Below, piece by piece: positions 1 to 9,362 of a stretch of DNA of 64,000 bases. Location: assembly GCF_000745965.1 (NCBI RefSeq), contig NZ_JQKI01000023.1, positions 1 through 64,000 of the forward strand. Reading direction: 5' to 3'. A program made the translations under genes and the position numbers. The stretch's first letter is position 1, and every line of letters starts with the position of its first letter. The notes below the pieces were generated by a model. The model did not search any database and had not been told where the DNA came from. It saw only the letters and a program-made list of their open reading frames with translations. The DNA is from Edaphobacter aggregans DSM 19364. GTDB taxonomy: Bacteria; Acidobacteriota; Terriglobia; Terriglobales; Acidobacteriaceae.

Positions 1-535
1 GCTCGGGAGAGCGCGCTTTCGTCTGATCAGAATCCGTGGTTACGCAACAGTGCCTCTCGGCTGGTGGTTCCTGCTCTCCGCAGAACCGGACATCCATTTG
101 CTGTCTGAGACTCCAAAGAGTCCGCACAGAAGATTGAGTTTGTGTTCTCTGCCAGTCCCGAAACAAACCGAAAGGGGCCTCGGAAGTTGCCTTCGTCGCC
201 CAGCCCGTCATCTGCGGGACCTGGCAGCCTGCGCACCGAATGATCCTGATGTTTTGTATTCCCAGGCAGGTTTTTTACGCTGCCACGGTGCAACACCTCG
301 TGCTCCTCACTGACTTACATTCAAACAAACCTCACCTTACCGATTAGGTCCTCGGTTCACCAGCTTGTTATCAGTCCGGTTACACCCTGTTGCGAGACTA
401 TCCGGGTCAAAGGGCAATTCTTAGGCTCTCGCGTTCGCCTCTTTGTGGAGGGCGATCTCTAGCTAGCGCCTTAGGTGCTTATATAAGTACCAGTTACAGC
501 CATAACCCAATGCGGGGACGTACCCTTGACGCTAG
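1..535. other. no gene recognised (left edge)
   Basis: No reading frame here has a recognisable domain, a convincing ribosome binding site or the codon bias of the neighbouring genes. The open frames present on both strands overlap each other and look like chance frames of GC-rich DNA. The stretch lies downstream of kynU, so it may hold that operon's 3' untranslated region, but I see no clear terminator hairpin. A degenerate gene remnant cannot be excluded. Confidence 0.5.
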
Positions 536-1765
536 TCAGGAATGCATTTGCTCCAGCGCTCTGTGTAAGGCAGAAGCCGCTGTTCGCAGCTCTTCCTCCC
601 GTGTGAGGCAATCGGGACAAAGACGCAGCCACTCACCCCGAGCGTCAGTGATGACATTCCTCTCCGCAATTGTTTCTGCAAGCTTACTGGCATTCGTTTG
701 GCGAACAGAGAGAAAGGCGCCGTGGTCGGCATCGCCTCCAATTGCCTCTATTCCAGCATCAGCAAGATAAAGCTTTAGCTGGCTAAGTTGTTTTTGTCCA
801 TACTCACGCAAACGCTCTACAGTTAGGGCCAGCGTAAACTGCTGCCCACTGCGTGCCTGATAGTAAGTAAGCACAGGAGGGGTCGATTCGAGAAAGGCGT
901 CGCCACCTGCACGCAAGATGGGCGGATCGCAGCGCTCATAACCAAACGTATTTTCGCGCGCGAACCAACCTGTATCGAGTGGGCGCAGTCCGCTGGCAAG
1001 AATATCAGGCGACAAGTAGAGAAAACATGCACCGGGCCCACCGCGAAGATACTTATAACTGCCGCCGATAACGAAATCTGCGCGCATGGCAGCAACATCC
1101 ACGGGAAGGACGCCGATAGCATGATAGGAATCGACCAACAGTCTTGCGCCAACACTGTGGCACGCCTCGGCGAGCTGTTCCAGATTATGCACGGCTTGTC
1201 CGTTCATGAACATAACCTGAGAAATCACGACGAGATCGATCTCCTGTCGTAAGTGCCGCATTATCCCCGGCACAGTAAATAGGCCCTCAGCATCGGCTTC
1301 AACCCAACGCATTTCTATGCGTCCAAGCGAAGCGTACTGCTTCAATAGCAGGTCGATGGAGTCAAATTCTCCACGCGTGCTCAAGACGCGCGGGGTTCCG
1401 GGCAGCGCATTCAACACAGCACGCAGGCTCTGTCCAGCAGAAGTCTTTGGCACGATGCAATCGACGCGCGGAGCATGGATGAGTTGGGCAATGCGAGCGC
1501 GAAAGCCTTCCTGTTCTTCAAGCCAGGCATCCCATGCATCGCCGAGCTTTGTTTCCCACAACGAAGTTGCTTCGCGCACGTCCTCTGCCATCGCGTCGAG
1601 TGGACGGCCTAAAGAGTGGTTGGCGAGGTAGACGCGATCACTGGCCAACACGCGGGAAAACAACGGTGCAATGTGCTGTTGCACAGATTCTTCCGTAAGC
1701 GAACCAGGGCCGAGTTGTGAAACCGCTTCGTCCATCGTACGGCTCGTTGCTGCTGCACGGATCAT
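536..1765 (-). CDS. kynU: kynureninase (class V aminotransferase fold)
   Basis: PLP-dependent kynureninase: it cleaves L-kynurenine to anthranilate and alanine in the cytoplasmic tryptophan-degradation pathway. The 409-residue length fits bacterial KynU. The PLP lysine is visible in the motif [12 protein letters not shown] (K near 238), preceded by the cofactor-binding aspartate in [10 protein letters not shown] (D near 212). The start ATG at 1763-1765 overlaps the stop of the upstream tryptophan 2,3-dioxygenase gene as ATGA, so translation is probably coupled. The kynA partner makes kynureninase much more likely than another class V family member such as a cysteine desulfurase. The kynurenine formamidase needed between the two steps is not in the window. 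Confidence 0.9.
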   Translation of the reverse strand: MIRAAATSRTMDEAVSQLGPGSLTEESVQQHIAPLFSRVLASDRVYLANHSLGRPLDAMAEDVREATSLWETKLGDAWDAWLEEQEGFRARIAQLIHAPRVDCIVPKTSAGQSLRAVLNALPGTPRVLSTRGEFDSIDLLLKQYASLGRIEMRWVEADAEGLFTVPGIMRHLRQEIDLVVISQVMFMNGQAVHNLEQLAEACHSVGARLLVDSYHAIGVLPVDVAAMRADFVIGGSYKYLRGGPGACFLYLSPDILASGLRPLDTGWFARENTFGYERCDPPILRAGGDAFLESTPPVLTYYQARSGQQFTLALTVERLREYGQKQLSQLKLYLADAGIEAIGGDADHGAFLSVRQTNASKLAETIAERNVITDARGEWLRLCPDCLTREEELRTAASALHRALEQMHS

Positions 1766-2631
1766 CGTTGTCTCAGACCTGTACGAACGGCAAAAAGCTC
1801 AGGGAAAAAAGTCAATTCCAGTGCCTGGCGTAGAAAACCAACGCCGGATGAGCCTCCAGTGCCAGGGCGGAAGCCAATGATGCGCTCGACGGTCTTCATA
1901 TGGCGAAAGCGCCAGAGCTGGAAATACTCTTCCACATCGACCAGCTTTTCGCACATCTCATATGCGTCCCAGTGCTCACGTGGATGTTCGTAGATCTGCC
2001 GAAAAACTTCTGTTAGTTCATCGTTTTTCTGATGAGGCTCGGACCAATTGCGCTCGACGCACACGTTAGGAACAGCAAGGCCGCGGCGCTTGAGATGTCT
2101 TAGAAATTCGTCATATAGGCTGGGAGACTCAAGCGCCCACTGCAAAGCCTGATGGATCTCCGGATCGTGGGCAAAGACTTTAATCGCATCCCGATTTTTG
2201 TTCCCTAACAGAAACTCAAGCTTGCGGTACTGATACGACTGAAAGCCGGAGGCATGGCCAAGCACTCCGCGAAATTCCATGTATTCAGATGGAGTGAGCG
2301 TTTCCAGTACCGCCCATTGCTCAAAGAGTTGCACCTGGATGAGCTTGGCGCGCGACAGAATCTTGAAGCAAGGATCGAGTTGGTCCTGCTGCACATAACG
2401 GATCGCCGCCTCCAACTCGTGAATCAGTTGTTTGATCCAGAGTTCCGAGACTTGATGCTGGATGATGAACAGCATTTCATCATGGTGCGGTGGCTGGGAG
2501 AGCGGCCGCTGTTGCGAGAGTAGACCGTCGAGGCAGAGGTAGCCTGCATAGCTCATCCGATGCTTGAAATCGGTAACGATGCCAGCTTCCAGCGATCGCT
2601 GATTCTTTTCTGACGAAGACATCTCTCGCAT
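1762..2631 (-). CDS. kynA: tryptophan 2,3-dioxygenase
   Basis: Heme-dependent tryptophan 2,3-dioxygenase, the first step of the kynurenine pathway (L-tryptophan to N-formylkynurenine). At 289 residues it matches the bacterial enzyme. Family signatures are clear: [11 protein letters not shown] near 28-38, the HHDEMLF segment at 49-55 that lines the substrate pocket, [11 protein letters not shown] just after it, and [14 protein letters not shown] with the likely proximal heme histidine near 244. A second in-frame ATG lies three codons in (2622), and I cannot tell which is used. It is the first gene of a two-gene unit with kynU and overlaps it by four bases. Confidence 0.95.
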   Translation of the reverse strand: MREMSSSEKNQRSLEAGIVTDFKHRMSYAGYLCLDGLLSQQRPLSQPPHHDEMLFIIQHQVSELWIKQLIHELEAAIRYVQQDQLDPCFKILSRAKLIQVQLFEQWAVLETLTPSEYMEFRGVLGHASGFQSYQYRKLEFLLGNKNRDAIKVFAHDPEIHQALQWALESPSLYDEFLRHLKRRGLAVPNVCVERNWSEPHQKNDELTEVFRQIYEHPREHWDAYEMCEKLVDVEEYFQLWRFRHMKTVERIIGFRPGTGGSSGVGFLRQALELTFFPELFAVRTGLRQR

Positions 2632-2939
2632 TATAGAAGTCCGAGACGGCCTGAGTGATGATGACCAACAGAATCCACCGTCAACTTTATTCCAGAGCGA
2701 TTCTGGATTCGGTGCATATCTACCTGGGCATATAACGGGGTTCGTGGCGAGCTGGGCTTGCTTGATCTTTGGTTTCTGAGTCGAGGGCGAGCGACGGGCT
2801 ATCCGGAGAGCGCCGGGCTAAACCGGCATGTTGTAGGGGATGCAAGAGCCCTACAGGGTCGAAAATCTTCCACTGTCATGCTGGAGTCCCCACGAGTTCG
2901 ACGCGGTAGCCAAGGCTGCGGAGTTCGCGGATCATTTTA
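2632..2939. other. intergenic, upstream of kynA; no gene seen
   Basis: About 310 bases with no supportable coding frame. The part next to 2632 must carry the kynA-kynU promoter reading leftward, but no canonical -35/-10 pair stands out. The rest borders the decayed repeat-protein gene and may be part of its degraded 3' flank. Confidence 0.5.
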
Positions 2940-3421
2940 TTAGCGCGCCGTTGTCTTGACTTTGCGTTCACCGAGGGATGGTAAACGTCCTCTATAGAGC
3001 CGGTAGTAGCACGCCTTGTGGAAGTTAGGAGCCGGATCGCTGCTAAAGGAACTGAGGTTGCAGGCGATACCGTTCTGAACTATCGGTTTCGTCACGAATT
3101 TGCCATCGGCACCATAAGCGACTTGTCCCACTCCGTTGAACTGACACGTGCCGCCTTCGGCCTGAGCACAAGGCGCTTTGACGACCCCAGGACTGGGATC
3201 GAACCAAAGGTGGAGAGCGACCAGGCGAAGGCGAAGTTACGTGAGAGTGTTTTGAAGGTATAGCTTGGTGAGCCTTGATACATCGCTCTATAGGCTCGAA
3301 CCGACCTCTGCGAATCCAGCCACAGAGTTTTCGCTGACGCCTCCGAGGCTACCGTTGGGTTCGTTCGCACAACGCCAAAGGCGCGGAGACAGATTCCGGC
3401 CTTTGGCTCATCAAGCGCCAA
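2940..3421 (-). pseudogene. remnant of a secreted repeat (lectin-like) protein, frameshifted
   Basis: On the minus strand, 3236 to 2940 reads openly as a protein with segments CAQAEGGTCQFNGVGQVAYG, ADGKFVTK, GIACN, and DPAPNFHKACYY. This matches a roughly 50-residue module common in bacterial secreted proteins (pattern CA.E.G.C.F.G...V.YGA.G.(F/Y)..K......C....F.DP.PG..KACYY). Upstream, in another frame, comes a second partial copy (SYTFKTLS ... STFG). The frames join at about 3205, where TFG in one frame continues as DPSPGVVK in the other, so a single-base indel separates two tandem modules. There is no start codon with a ribosome binding site and no signal peptide, so only the C-terminal part survives. 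The exact fold and ligand are not known to me. Confidence 0.6.
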
Positions 3422-3487
3422 CCTTTCCGTCAGGTTTCTGACTCAGCCCCAGGCAACGGGCAATCGCCCATGCCCAACCATTGCCGA

Positions 3488-4312
3488 TTACTGCGTTCCC
3501 CCTCCCGCGGCAGAGACGCCAACTACCATCTGCGTGCCGCTGTCCAATTGGATATCTTGCTTCGCGCCGAGCAGGATGCTGGAAGCCTGAGCCATTCTAG
3601 GATCTTGTTGCCCCGGCACATTGTTCGCCAGCAGCACCCCGGGGATCGACGTTGTGCTGATGGCTATCTGGCCGGTTTTGGCTACGACGGTTCCTGCCGC
3701 AGGGCCACCACTTGCAGCAGCTGCCCCACCGTAGCCGCCTGTGCCTTGCGGCGCGCCACTCGCCTCGCCGCCGCTGCGAGTCCCACTCGCACTCGGGTTA
3801 GAGGAGCTGCCCGCCGGTGGCCCGCTCATGGCGGCGGGCCCGCTGGCCGACGCCGCACCTCCCGCCGGAGCGATCGACTGAATCTGCGAATGGACCGGCA
3901 CGCTCTGTCCACCCTTCAGCTCGACGTGGTCAAACAGGAGCGCCACTTGAGAATTCTCGCCCGCCCCACCCGGTTGCGCGCCGATCACACGGCCTACCAG
4001 CTTCGACCCCTTAGGAATCTCGGTTCCGTCGGCAGTTTTTGCTGATGTCTTGGTCTGGACCACAACGCTGTCGCCGGTCTTGGCGGTCTTTGAGTCGAGC
4101 TTGCTCACAAGTTCGCCGTTGATTGGACTCATCTCTATGGCGGATGCTGTCGGGTTCGCGGTCGGAGTAGTCGCTGTCGCCGCCTCCGTGCCTGAAGCGT
4201 TCTGCTGAGTGGCGGGGCTGGCTGGTTGATTGGCCGCGGGTGACTGCTGCGCCATCAGCGGGAAGCTTGCTATGGCGATTAGGGTAGTCGCGAGCGCTAT
4301 ACCTGTTTTCAT
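3488..4312 (-). CDS. secreted hypothetical protein, low-complexity C-terminal half
   Basis: A 274-residue protein with a clear Sec signal peptide (MKTGIALATTLIAIASFPLMA, cleavage likely after AQQ). Then come an Ala/Thr-rich linker (about 25-60) and a compact conserved part at about 60-140 (MSPINGELVSKLDSKTA, TKTSAKTADGTEIPKGSKL, VGRVIGA, LLFDHVELKGG). That part resembles short beta-rich periplasmic domains that set limits on parameters exported with TrbI/VirB10-like proteins. The Gly/Ser/Ala-rich remainder looks disordered. A good ribosome binding site (GGAGG) lies about 8 bases before the ATG at 4312. It is the only intact gene in a decayed stretch. Function unknown; surface or periplasmic location is inferred from the signal peptide. 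Confidence 0.75.
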   Translation of the reverse strand: MKTGIALATTLIAIASFPLMAQQSPAANQPASPATQQNASGTEAATATTPTANPTASAIEMSPINGELVSKLDSKTAKTGDSVVVQTKTSAKTADGTEIPKGSKLVGRVIGAQPGGAGENSQVALLFDHVELKGGQSVPVHSQIQSIAPAGGAASASGPAAMSGPPAGSSSNPSASGTRSGGEASGAPQGTGGYGGAAAASGGPAAGTVVAKTGQIAISTTSIPGVLLANNVPGQQDPRMAQASSILLGAKQDIQLDSGTQMVVGVSAAGGGTQ

Positions 4313-5201
4313 GAAAAATCCTCCGTCGGTTGGTTCCCACGCTTCCGCATCCGCACCGTGCCCGCGGCGCGATCACGAGGTTCGAGACATCTCGCAATCG
4401 TAGGGCCAAACAACGAGCTCTGCGTAGATTGCTCAAGAGGTTGGACTTAGAATCAACCGGCATTCAGCAGCGTACATGGGCGTAGTTACAAATCAGTCCT
4501 GGACCGAATTCTCACCCCGAATTCTCCCTAGATCGAGTAATTCCTTCCGGGTCGAAAATTCCTGTCTTTGGTTCCTATGCCCCGTTCTGAGATAAGGGAC
4601 CAGATGCCGGCCAGCCCGTTTCATCCCGAACGGAGCGTTGGCGCTCGTATTCTGGATTCGGGATCTGAATCTCCGGGGGAAAACTATCAAGTGGACCTTT
4701 GGGGCACAGCTGAGCGCTTTTGCTCAACCAGAACAACAATCGCCGGCGGCGCTACGCTAGGAAATGACACATCTCCAACCGCGTTCGGCTTATGGAAAAC
4801 GAGGGACGAAATGTAACAACCTCGCGATAAAGTATTACCATCCCAATCACAATCGCACACATCCTGGGGGTGGTAGTCATCTGCAGAAACCCTCCACCCA
4901 TAAGAATGCAATCTGCTCGAAGCTCAAGAAAGCAGACACAACTAAAACCGAAGGAGACGGACGAAATGGCGACAGAACCACTACGGCCTGCTGCACGAAG
5001 ACCTCTTCTTTGAATCGACCGGAGAGCGTTGAGCAACGAGGTCGTCACCCCTTCCTGGCCAGAATCACTTCAGTGAATAACCGGCTTGTCGAACAGATGA
5101 CTAAGCAGAGCTTTGCTCCCGAATAAAGGGCTATTAGGAAACAATTCTCGTCACTACGAAGACTTCGAAAGATAGGAACGGAGCATCCGGCGGAGCTATC
5201 G
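4313..5201. other. intergenic, AT-richer, no convincing gene
   Basis: Nearly 900 bases of lower-GC sequence. The right-to-left promoter and leader of the secreted protein gene should lie near 4313-4460. A tiny frame at 4966-5013 (15 codons, plus strand) has a good AAGGAG ribosome site nine bases upstream of its ATG but stops at once. It may be the surviving 5' end of a lost gene. I see no other coding signal. Confidence 0.45.
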
Positions 5202-6099
5202 TTAACGCGCGTTCAGTTTGTCGATTGTGCGTTTCAGCTCTTCAAGCTTCTGCCCAGCCTCGCCGAGCCTGCCTTCCGCTGTCAGGCGCTGGTAGTCGGC
5301 AAGGTCTTTGGCGGCTTCTGCGATGAGTGAGTTGGGATCTGCTGCGAGCTGGGGCGCGGCGGCGGCCGAAGCGGCTCGCGCCGGCTCCGTAGGGCTCACG
5401 GACGAGACTCCTCCGCCAAAAAGATCCGTCAGCACCGCCTCGAAGGTCGGTACGTACGCGAGCCGATCTTGAAGCGCGAGCACGACGACGCGCAACTCCG
5501 GCATCGGGCTTCGCACAGCCTGCAAGTAAATCGGCTCCGCATACAACAGCGCGCGTCCGCACGGAATCACTAAGAGCGCTCCGCGTCGCACGCGCGAGCC
5601 TTGCCGATTCCACAGCGTCAATTGTCCTGCAAGCTGCGCGTTCTGATCAATTTCGCGCCTCGATCTGCAGCGGCCTCGTAGGACGTGAGGCTGTTGGTCT
5701 GGCCTTGCGGGTAGTTGAATTCCTGCTGCCGCGTCTTGACGTACACGTCGGTGTTGGTCAGCTCGCCGAAGTATATCTCTGGGCGCGTGACGGTGGGCCG
5801 TGCACCGTGCTCTGGACGGGCATGTTGCTCAGCATCAGCCTCGGCAGCCCTTCGGTCGTGAACCCATTCACCGGGTTCATCGTAATACCGTAGCCATGGG
5901 TGTAGATCAGCTTCTCGTTGATCCAGTTTCGGCTGCTCGCCGGAAGCTTGTCGACGTTCAGTTCGCGCGTAGCGAGCATCACCTGGCCATCAATTTCGTA
6001 GCGATCAATGTCGATGTCCGGAAAGTCGTAGTAGGTGCGAATTGCCTGAATCTGACGCACGGTGTCCCGGAGTGCTTGCCAGTCCCACTTTGACTTCCG
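5202..6099 (-). pseudogene. UPF0182 (COG1615) membrane protein, truncated, internally deleted, frameshifted
   Basis: Three pieces of one family in order on the minus strand. Piece 1 (about 6099-5795) has [40 protein letters not shown] and [12 protein letters not shown]. Piece 2 (about 5795-5670, next frame) has [19 protein letters not shown] and QQEFNYPQG. Piece 3 (about 5660-5202, another frame) has [38 protein letters not shown], and the typical charged C-terminus. Intact relatives are around 900 residues with an N-terminal set of membrane helices; here that N-terminal half is gone, and a stretch of well over 150 codons is missing between piece 2 (LTSYEA) and piece 3. Two frameshifts, near 5795 and 5655, confirm it is dead. 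UPF0182 has no established biochemical role that I know of. Confidence 0.85.
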
Positions 6100-6438
6100 A
6101 GAAGTGAGATCCTGAGCTAATCTGCCGCCCCTTTGAGGCGGAACTCAGGATTACCTCCGGATCGCCGACTTCAGCAGGTCCGCTTTTGCGAAGCGGCAGG
6201 CATGATGCCGTATATTCGGTCATACGCACAGTCAACAATCAGGGCGATGGCAGTTTGTTCGGACGCGAGGCTTCCCCTATGAACCTCACACCGATACGTA
6301 TGTCAGTTCATTGATCAAATCACGCGCATGACACATACCCGTGTTGATGCCTTGTGACACTCCACGGTCGCTCCGACGACCTGTCGCAGGGAAGCCGCGC
6401 GAGACTGCCTGGCGCTGAACCGCGGCATCGTGTGCTCC

Positions 6439-6772
6439 TCAGAACTGAAGCTTGAGTGCCAGTTGAATCGATCGCAGGCCGCCGATCTGGTACAGCGGAT
6501 TGAAGCCGCCGTTGGGGCCGCCGGAGCCGAGTCTGCTCGCCAGCGTTTGTGTCAAGCGGCCGAACAGAGGGCTGGTCAGGTTGTTGTTGGAGAAACCGAA
6601 GTTGGGGTGGTTGAAGATATTGAAGAACTCAGAGCGGAAGTTGAGCCGCAGCTTTTCAGTTAGTTGAAATTGCCGCTGAATGGCAAAATCAACTTGGGTA
6701 GCTCCGAAGCCACGCAGTACATTGCGACCGAAAATCGCCCTGCTGGCCATCGGTGGAGTGGTGAAACGGCCT
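6439..6772 (-). pseudogene. C-terminal remnant of an Oar-like TonB-dependent receptor
   Basis: The frame ends with the signature of acidobacterial Oar-like outer-membrane receptors: RNVLRGFGATQVDFAIQRQF, then LTEKLRLNFRSEFFNIFNHP, and a terminal beta strand ending in a phenylalanine (LALKLQF). About 110 residues remain of a protein that normally exceeds 1,000. An in-frame TGA at about 6773-6775, bypassed by a one-base shift, separates it from a further short matching stretch upstream, so the gene is broken there and then lost. The 340 bases between this remnant and the UPF0182 remnant (6100-6438) hold nothing I can identify. Confidence 0.75.
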
Positions 6773-7242
6773 TGTCAAATTCAGCCAAACTCCACTGCCT
6801 TCCGCAATCGGTTGGGCAAACCGTTTCGGACGGGTGTTTTAGTCCCCATCACGGCCCTGATTATCGTCCAAAACTGCCGATCTGTTCCTATCCCATTCCA
6901 AATGTGCCACTTAGACCATTCCCGAAAGTTTCTATGGGTTTACAACCGTGCCCTTTATTTTCAATGAATTATTGAAGCTGCCGCGCAAAACCCTTCCCCC
7001 TATAGGCCGTGAATCAATAGGTCTTTTGACCTATAAAACTCCATGGCAACCGACCGATTGACATATTCATCGCAGTGTAATGAAATCGTCCCACCCAGAA
7101 CAATTGAAGAAAAACGGAGACCGAACCATCGCAACCACTATCAGTTACACCTCTGTTGCACCGTCTCCGGAACACAAATCTTTTTTGGCCCCTACTTTCC
7201 CGCGGCACACCTCCCGCACCGTAGACCGAATCTAGGAGCAGC
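6773..7242. other. intergenic, upstream of the FAD oxidase gene
   Basis: About 470 bases, AT-richer than the genes. No coding frame is convincing. The 3' end carries the ribosome site (CTAGGAGCAGC) directly before the ATG at 7243. The promoter of the oxidase gene must lie here, but I cannot define it. Confidence 0.5.
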
Positions 7243-8793
7243 ATGTCGATCACCGTTCTGCCGCAGGACCCACGCTTTCAAATCTTGAGGAAGGGCAACA
7301 ACCTTCGCTGGCCTGCCTCCGAGGCCGATGCTCCCGGCCGCGTTGAGCTGTGCCTGAATCCCGACGATGTCGCCGAGTCCCTGCAGAAGGCCGTCCGCGC
7401 CGGCCTGCGCCCGACCATTCGCTCTGGCGGCCATTGTTACGAGGACTTCGTCAGCAACAACCCCGGCGGCGTGCTGTTCGATCTCAGCCAACTCACCAGC
7501 ATGGAGGCCGCAGGCAGCGGGCACACCTACAAGATTGGCCCCGGAATGCGCCTCGGCGATGCCTACGCCCAGCTCTACAAGGACTATGGCGTCACCCTCC
7601 CTGGCGGCTCCTGTTACGCAGTCGCCGCCGGCGGCCACATATCCGGCGGAGGCTACGGCGTCCTCAGCCGCCTCCATGGCCTCACCGTCGACTGGCTCTC
7701 CGCCGTCGACATCCTCACCGTCGACGCTTCCGGCACAGTCATTCCGCGCCGCGTCGACAGCATGCACGAGCCCGACCTCTTCCGCGCCTGCCGCGGAGCC
7801 GGCGGCAACAACTTCGGCATCATCACCGCCTATTACTTCGACAAGATGCCCGTCGCTCCCCGCGAGGTCGTGAACGTCGGCATGTCCTTCCCCTGGGAGC
7901 AGATGACCCCCGAGCGCTTCGAGGCCATCCTCACCACCTACGGCCACTACATGGAGACTCGCGGCAAGGACCCCGACACCTGGGGCATGTTCACCTTCCT
8001 CGGCCTCTCGCACCGCTCCTCCGGCCGCATCGGCATCTCCGTACAGTTCTGCAATCCCGATGGAACCTGCGACGACCTCAAGGTCCTGAACGAATTCATC
8101 GATCTCTTTCAGCCATGCAAACCCGTCGCGGCCGAGCCACAGTCCATGGACTCGCGCCACAGCGACAAGGCCGGTTCCGCCCGCATCCTCACCAAACCCG
8201 ATGGCACCCCGCTTCCCTGCTCCGGCCCGCACAACATGAACCGCCAGGCGTGGTACGACGCCACCGTGCACGGCGGCATCGGCGGCGCCGCTCGCGCCAA
8301 GTACAAGTCCTCCTACATGAAGCGAGGCTTCACCCGCGACGAAGCCCGCATCATCTACAAGCACCTCACCCGCGAGATCCCCGGCACCGAGATGAGTGGA
8401 ATCCTCGCCGCCGACTCCTACGGCGGAGCCGTCAACAAGCCCGAACTAGCCAAAACGACCTCCATCCCCCAGCGAGCCTCCGTCCTCAAGCTCCAGTTCC
8501 AGAGCTACTGGCAGAATCCAAAGGACGACGCCGGCCGCCTCCAGTGGATGCGCGACTTCTACGCCGACCTCTACTCCGGCCCCGACGCCGATCCGAACCA
8601 CAAGGGTACCCCCTGGTACAACGCACAGTACGAGGGCGCTTACATCAACTATCCCGACGCCGACATGCTCGCCTACCCCTTCTGGCCGCAGCTTTATTAC
8701 GGCGAAGGCGAACTTTATCCCTTCCTTCAGAAGGTCAAACAGCGGTACGATCCCAACAACGTTTTTCATCACTCCATGTCGATCCGGCCTTGA
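7243..8793 (+). CDS. FAD-linked oxidase, berberine-bridge-enzyme type
   Basis: A 516-residue flavoprotein of the VAO/PCMH superfamily. The FAD-binding PF01565-type domain covers about 35-190. The C-terminal BBE domain (PF08031-type) includes [20 protein letters not shown] and ends in [14 protein letters not shown]. Both residues that hold FAD bicovalently in this family are present: H64 in [10 protein letters not shown] and C124 in [13 protein letters not shown], followed by ISGGGYG. Bacterial relatives oxidise sugars, oligosaccharides or natural-product intermediates with O2, so the substrate cannot be predicted. There is no obvious signal peptide, although some homologues are exported by Tat. 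It stands alone, 570 bases before the TonB-dependent receptor. Confidence 0.85.
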   Translation: MSITVLPQDPRFQILRKGNNLRWPASEADAPGRVELCLNPDDVAESLQKAVRAGLRPTIRSGGHCYEDFVSNNPGGVLFDLSQLTSMEAAGSGHTYKIGPGMRLGDAYAQLYKDYGVTLPGGSCYAVAAGGHISGGGYGVLSRLHGLTVDWLSAVDILTVDASGTVIPRRVDSMHEPDLFRACRGAGGNNFGIITAYYFDKMPVAPREVVNVGMSFPWEQMTPERFEAILTTYGHYMETRGKDPDTWGMFTFLGLSHRSSGRIGISVQFCNPDGTCDDLKVLNEFIDLFQPCKPVAAEPQSMDSRHSDKAGSARILTKPDGTPLPCSGPHNMNRQAWYDATVHGGIGGAARAKYKSSYMKRGFTRDEARIIYKHLTREIPGTEMSGILAADSYGGAVNKPELAKTTSIPQRASVLKLQFQSYWQNPKDDAGRLQWMRDFYADLYSGPDADPNHKGTPWYNAQYEGAYINYPDADMLAYPFWPQLYYGEGELYPFLQKVKQRYDPNNVFHHSMSIRP

Positions 8794-9362
8794 GCCGAAC
8801 TCGGCATTGCTTCGCAGGGCCCCGTTTCAAAGTTCCCGTTTCAAAGTTTCTGAGCAGCTGATTTTGCAGTGAACTTCCGTTTCACGGAGACACTCTTGAT
8901 CGCACCTCTGAACTTACGGTTGTCCAGACAACTACACAGCATTCATCCCCTGCGCCGCGGGCGCCGCCGCTCGCCCCTGTTATTCGTCACACGCTTCGCC
9001 CCTTTCGTCCCAGGGCACCCGAATTGGTCCAATTTCGATGGACTTTCCCGGGCGCCGAGAGCGACAATTCATGTTCCTTTCATGACAAAATTCGGGCCCT
9101 CCCTAAGGTCCCGAACGCATGGAAGAAACCCCAAATCCCCATAAAGGAGGCACCCGAGTCAGATCAAATCGCCGCTGGCAGCAGCAACTGATACCTTGCG
9201 ATATCTTGCCAACGCCGCTCGACAAAAACGTCGCGGTCGAAGACACAACACGAGGTTGGAGCAGAGCAAGCAACGACCACCGATGCTTTCTCTCCGCCAC
9301 CCCAGCCGTAGAGCAAACACCCGCTTCGCCGCCTTCATAACTACTTCTAAGGGAGACTAACG
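8794..9362. other. intergenic leader of the TonB-dependent receptor gene
   Basis: About 570 bases without a supportable gene. The part after 9140 is likely promoter and 5' untranslated region of the receptor: the ribosome site AAGGGAGACTAACG lies just before the ATG at 9363. A shorter AAAGGAGG at 9141-9148 is followed by a frame that leads nowhere recognisable. Confidence 0.5.

Noticed and set aside
3170..3210. Short stretch resembling a tRNA T-arm (GGGATCGAACC)
   Set aside because: No acceptor or anticodon stem can be built around it, and the minus strand there encodes the repeat-protein remnant.
4966..5013. 15-codon ORF with a good ribosome site (plus strand)
   Set aside because: Too short, no conservation known, stops at once; noted only as a possible fossil start.
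7350..8861. A 503-codon plus-strand frame overlapping the FAD oxidase
   Set aside because: Same-strand shifted frame of an intact family member; composition almost only Arg, Pro, His.
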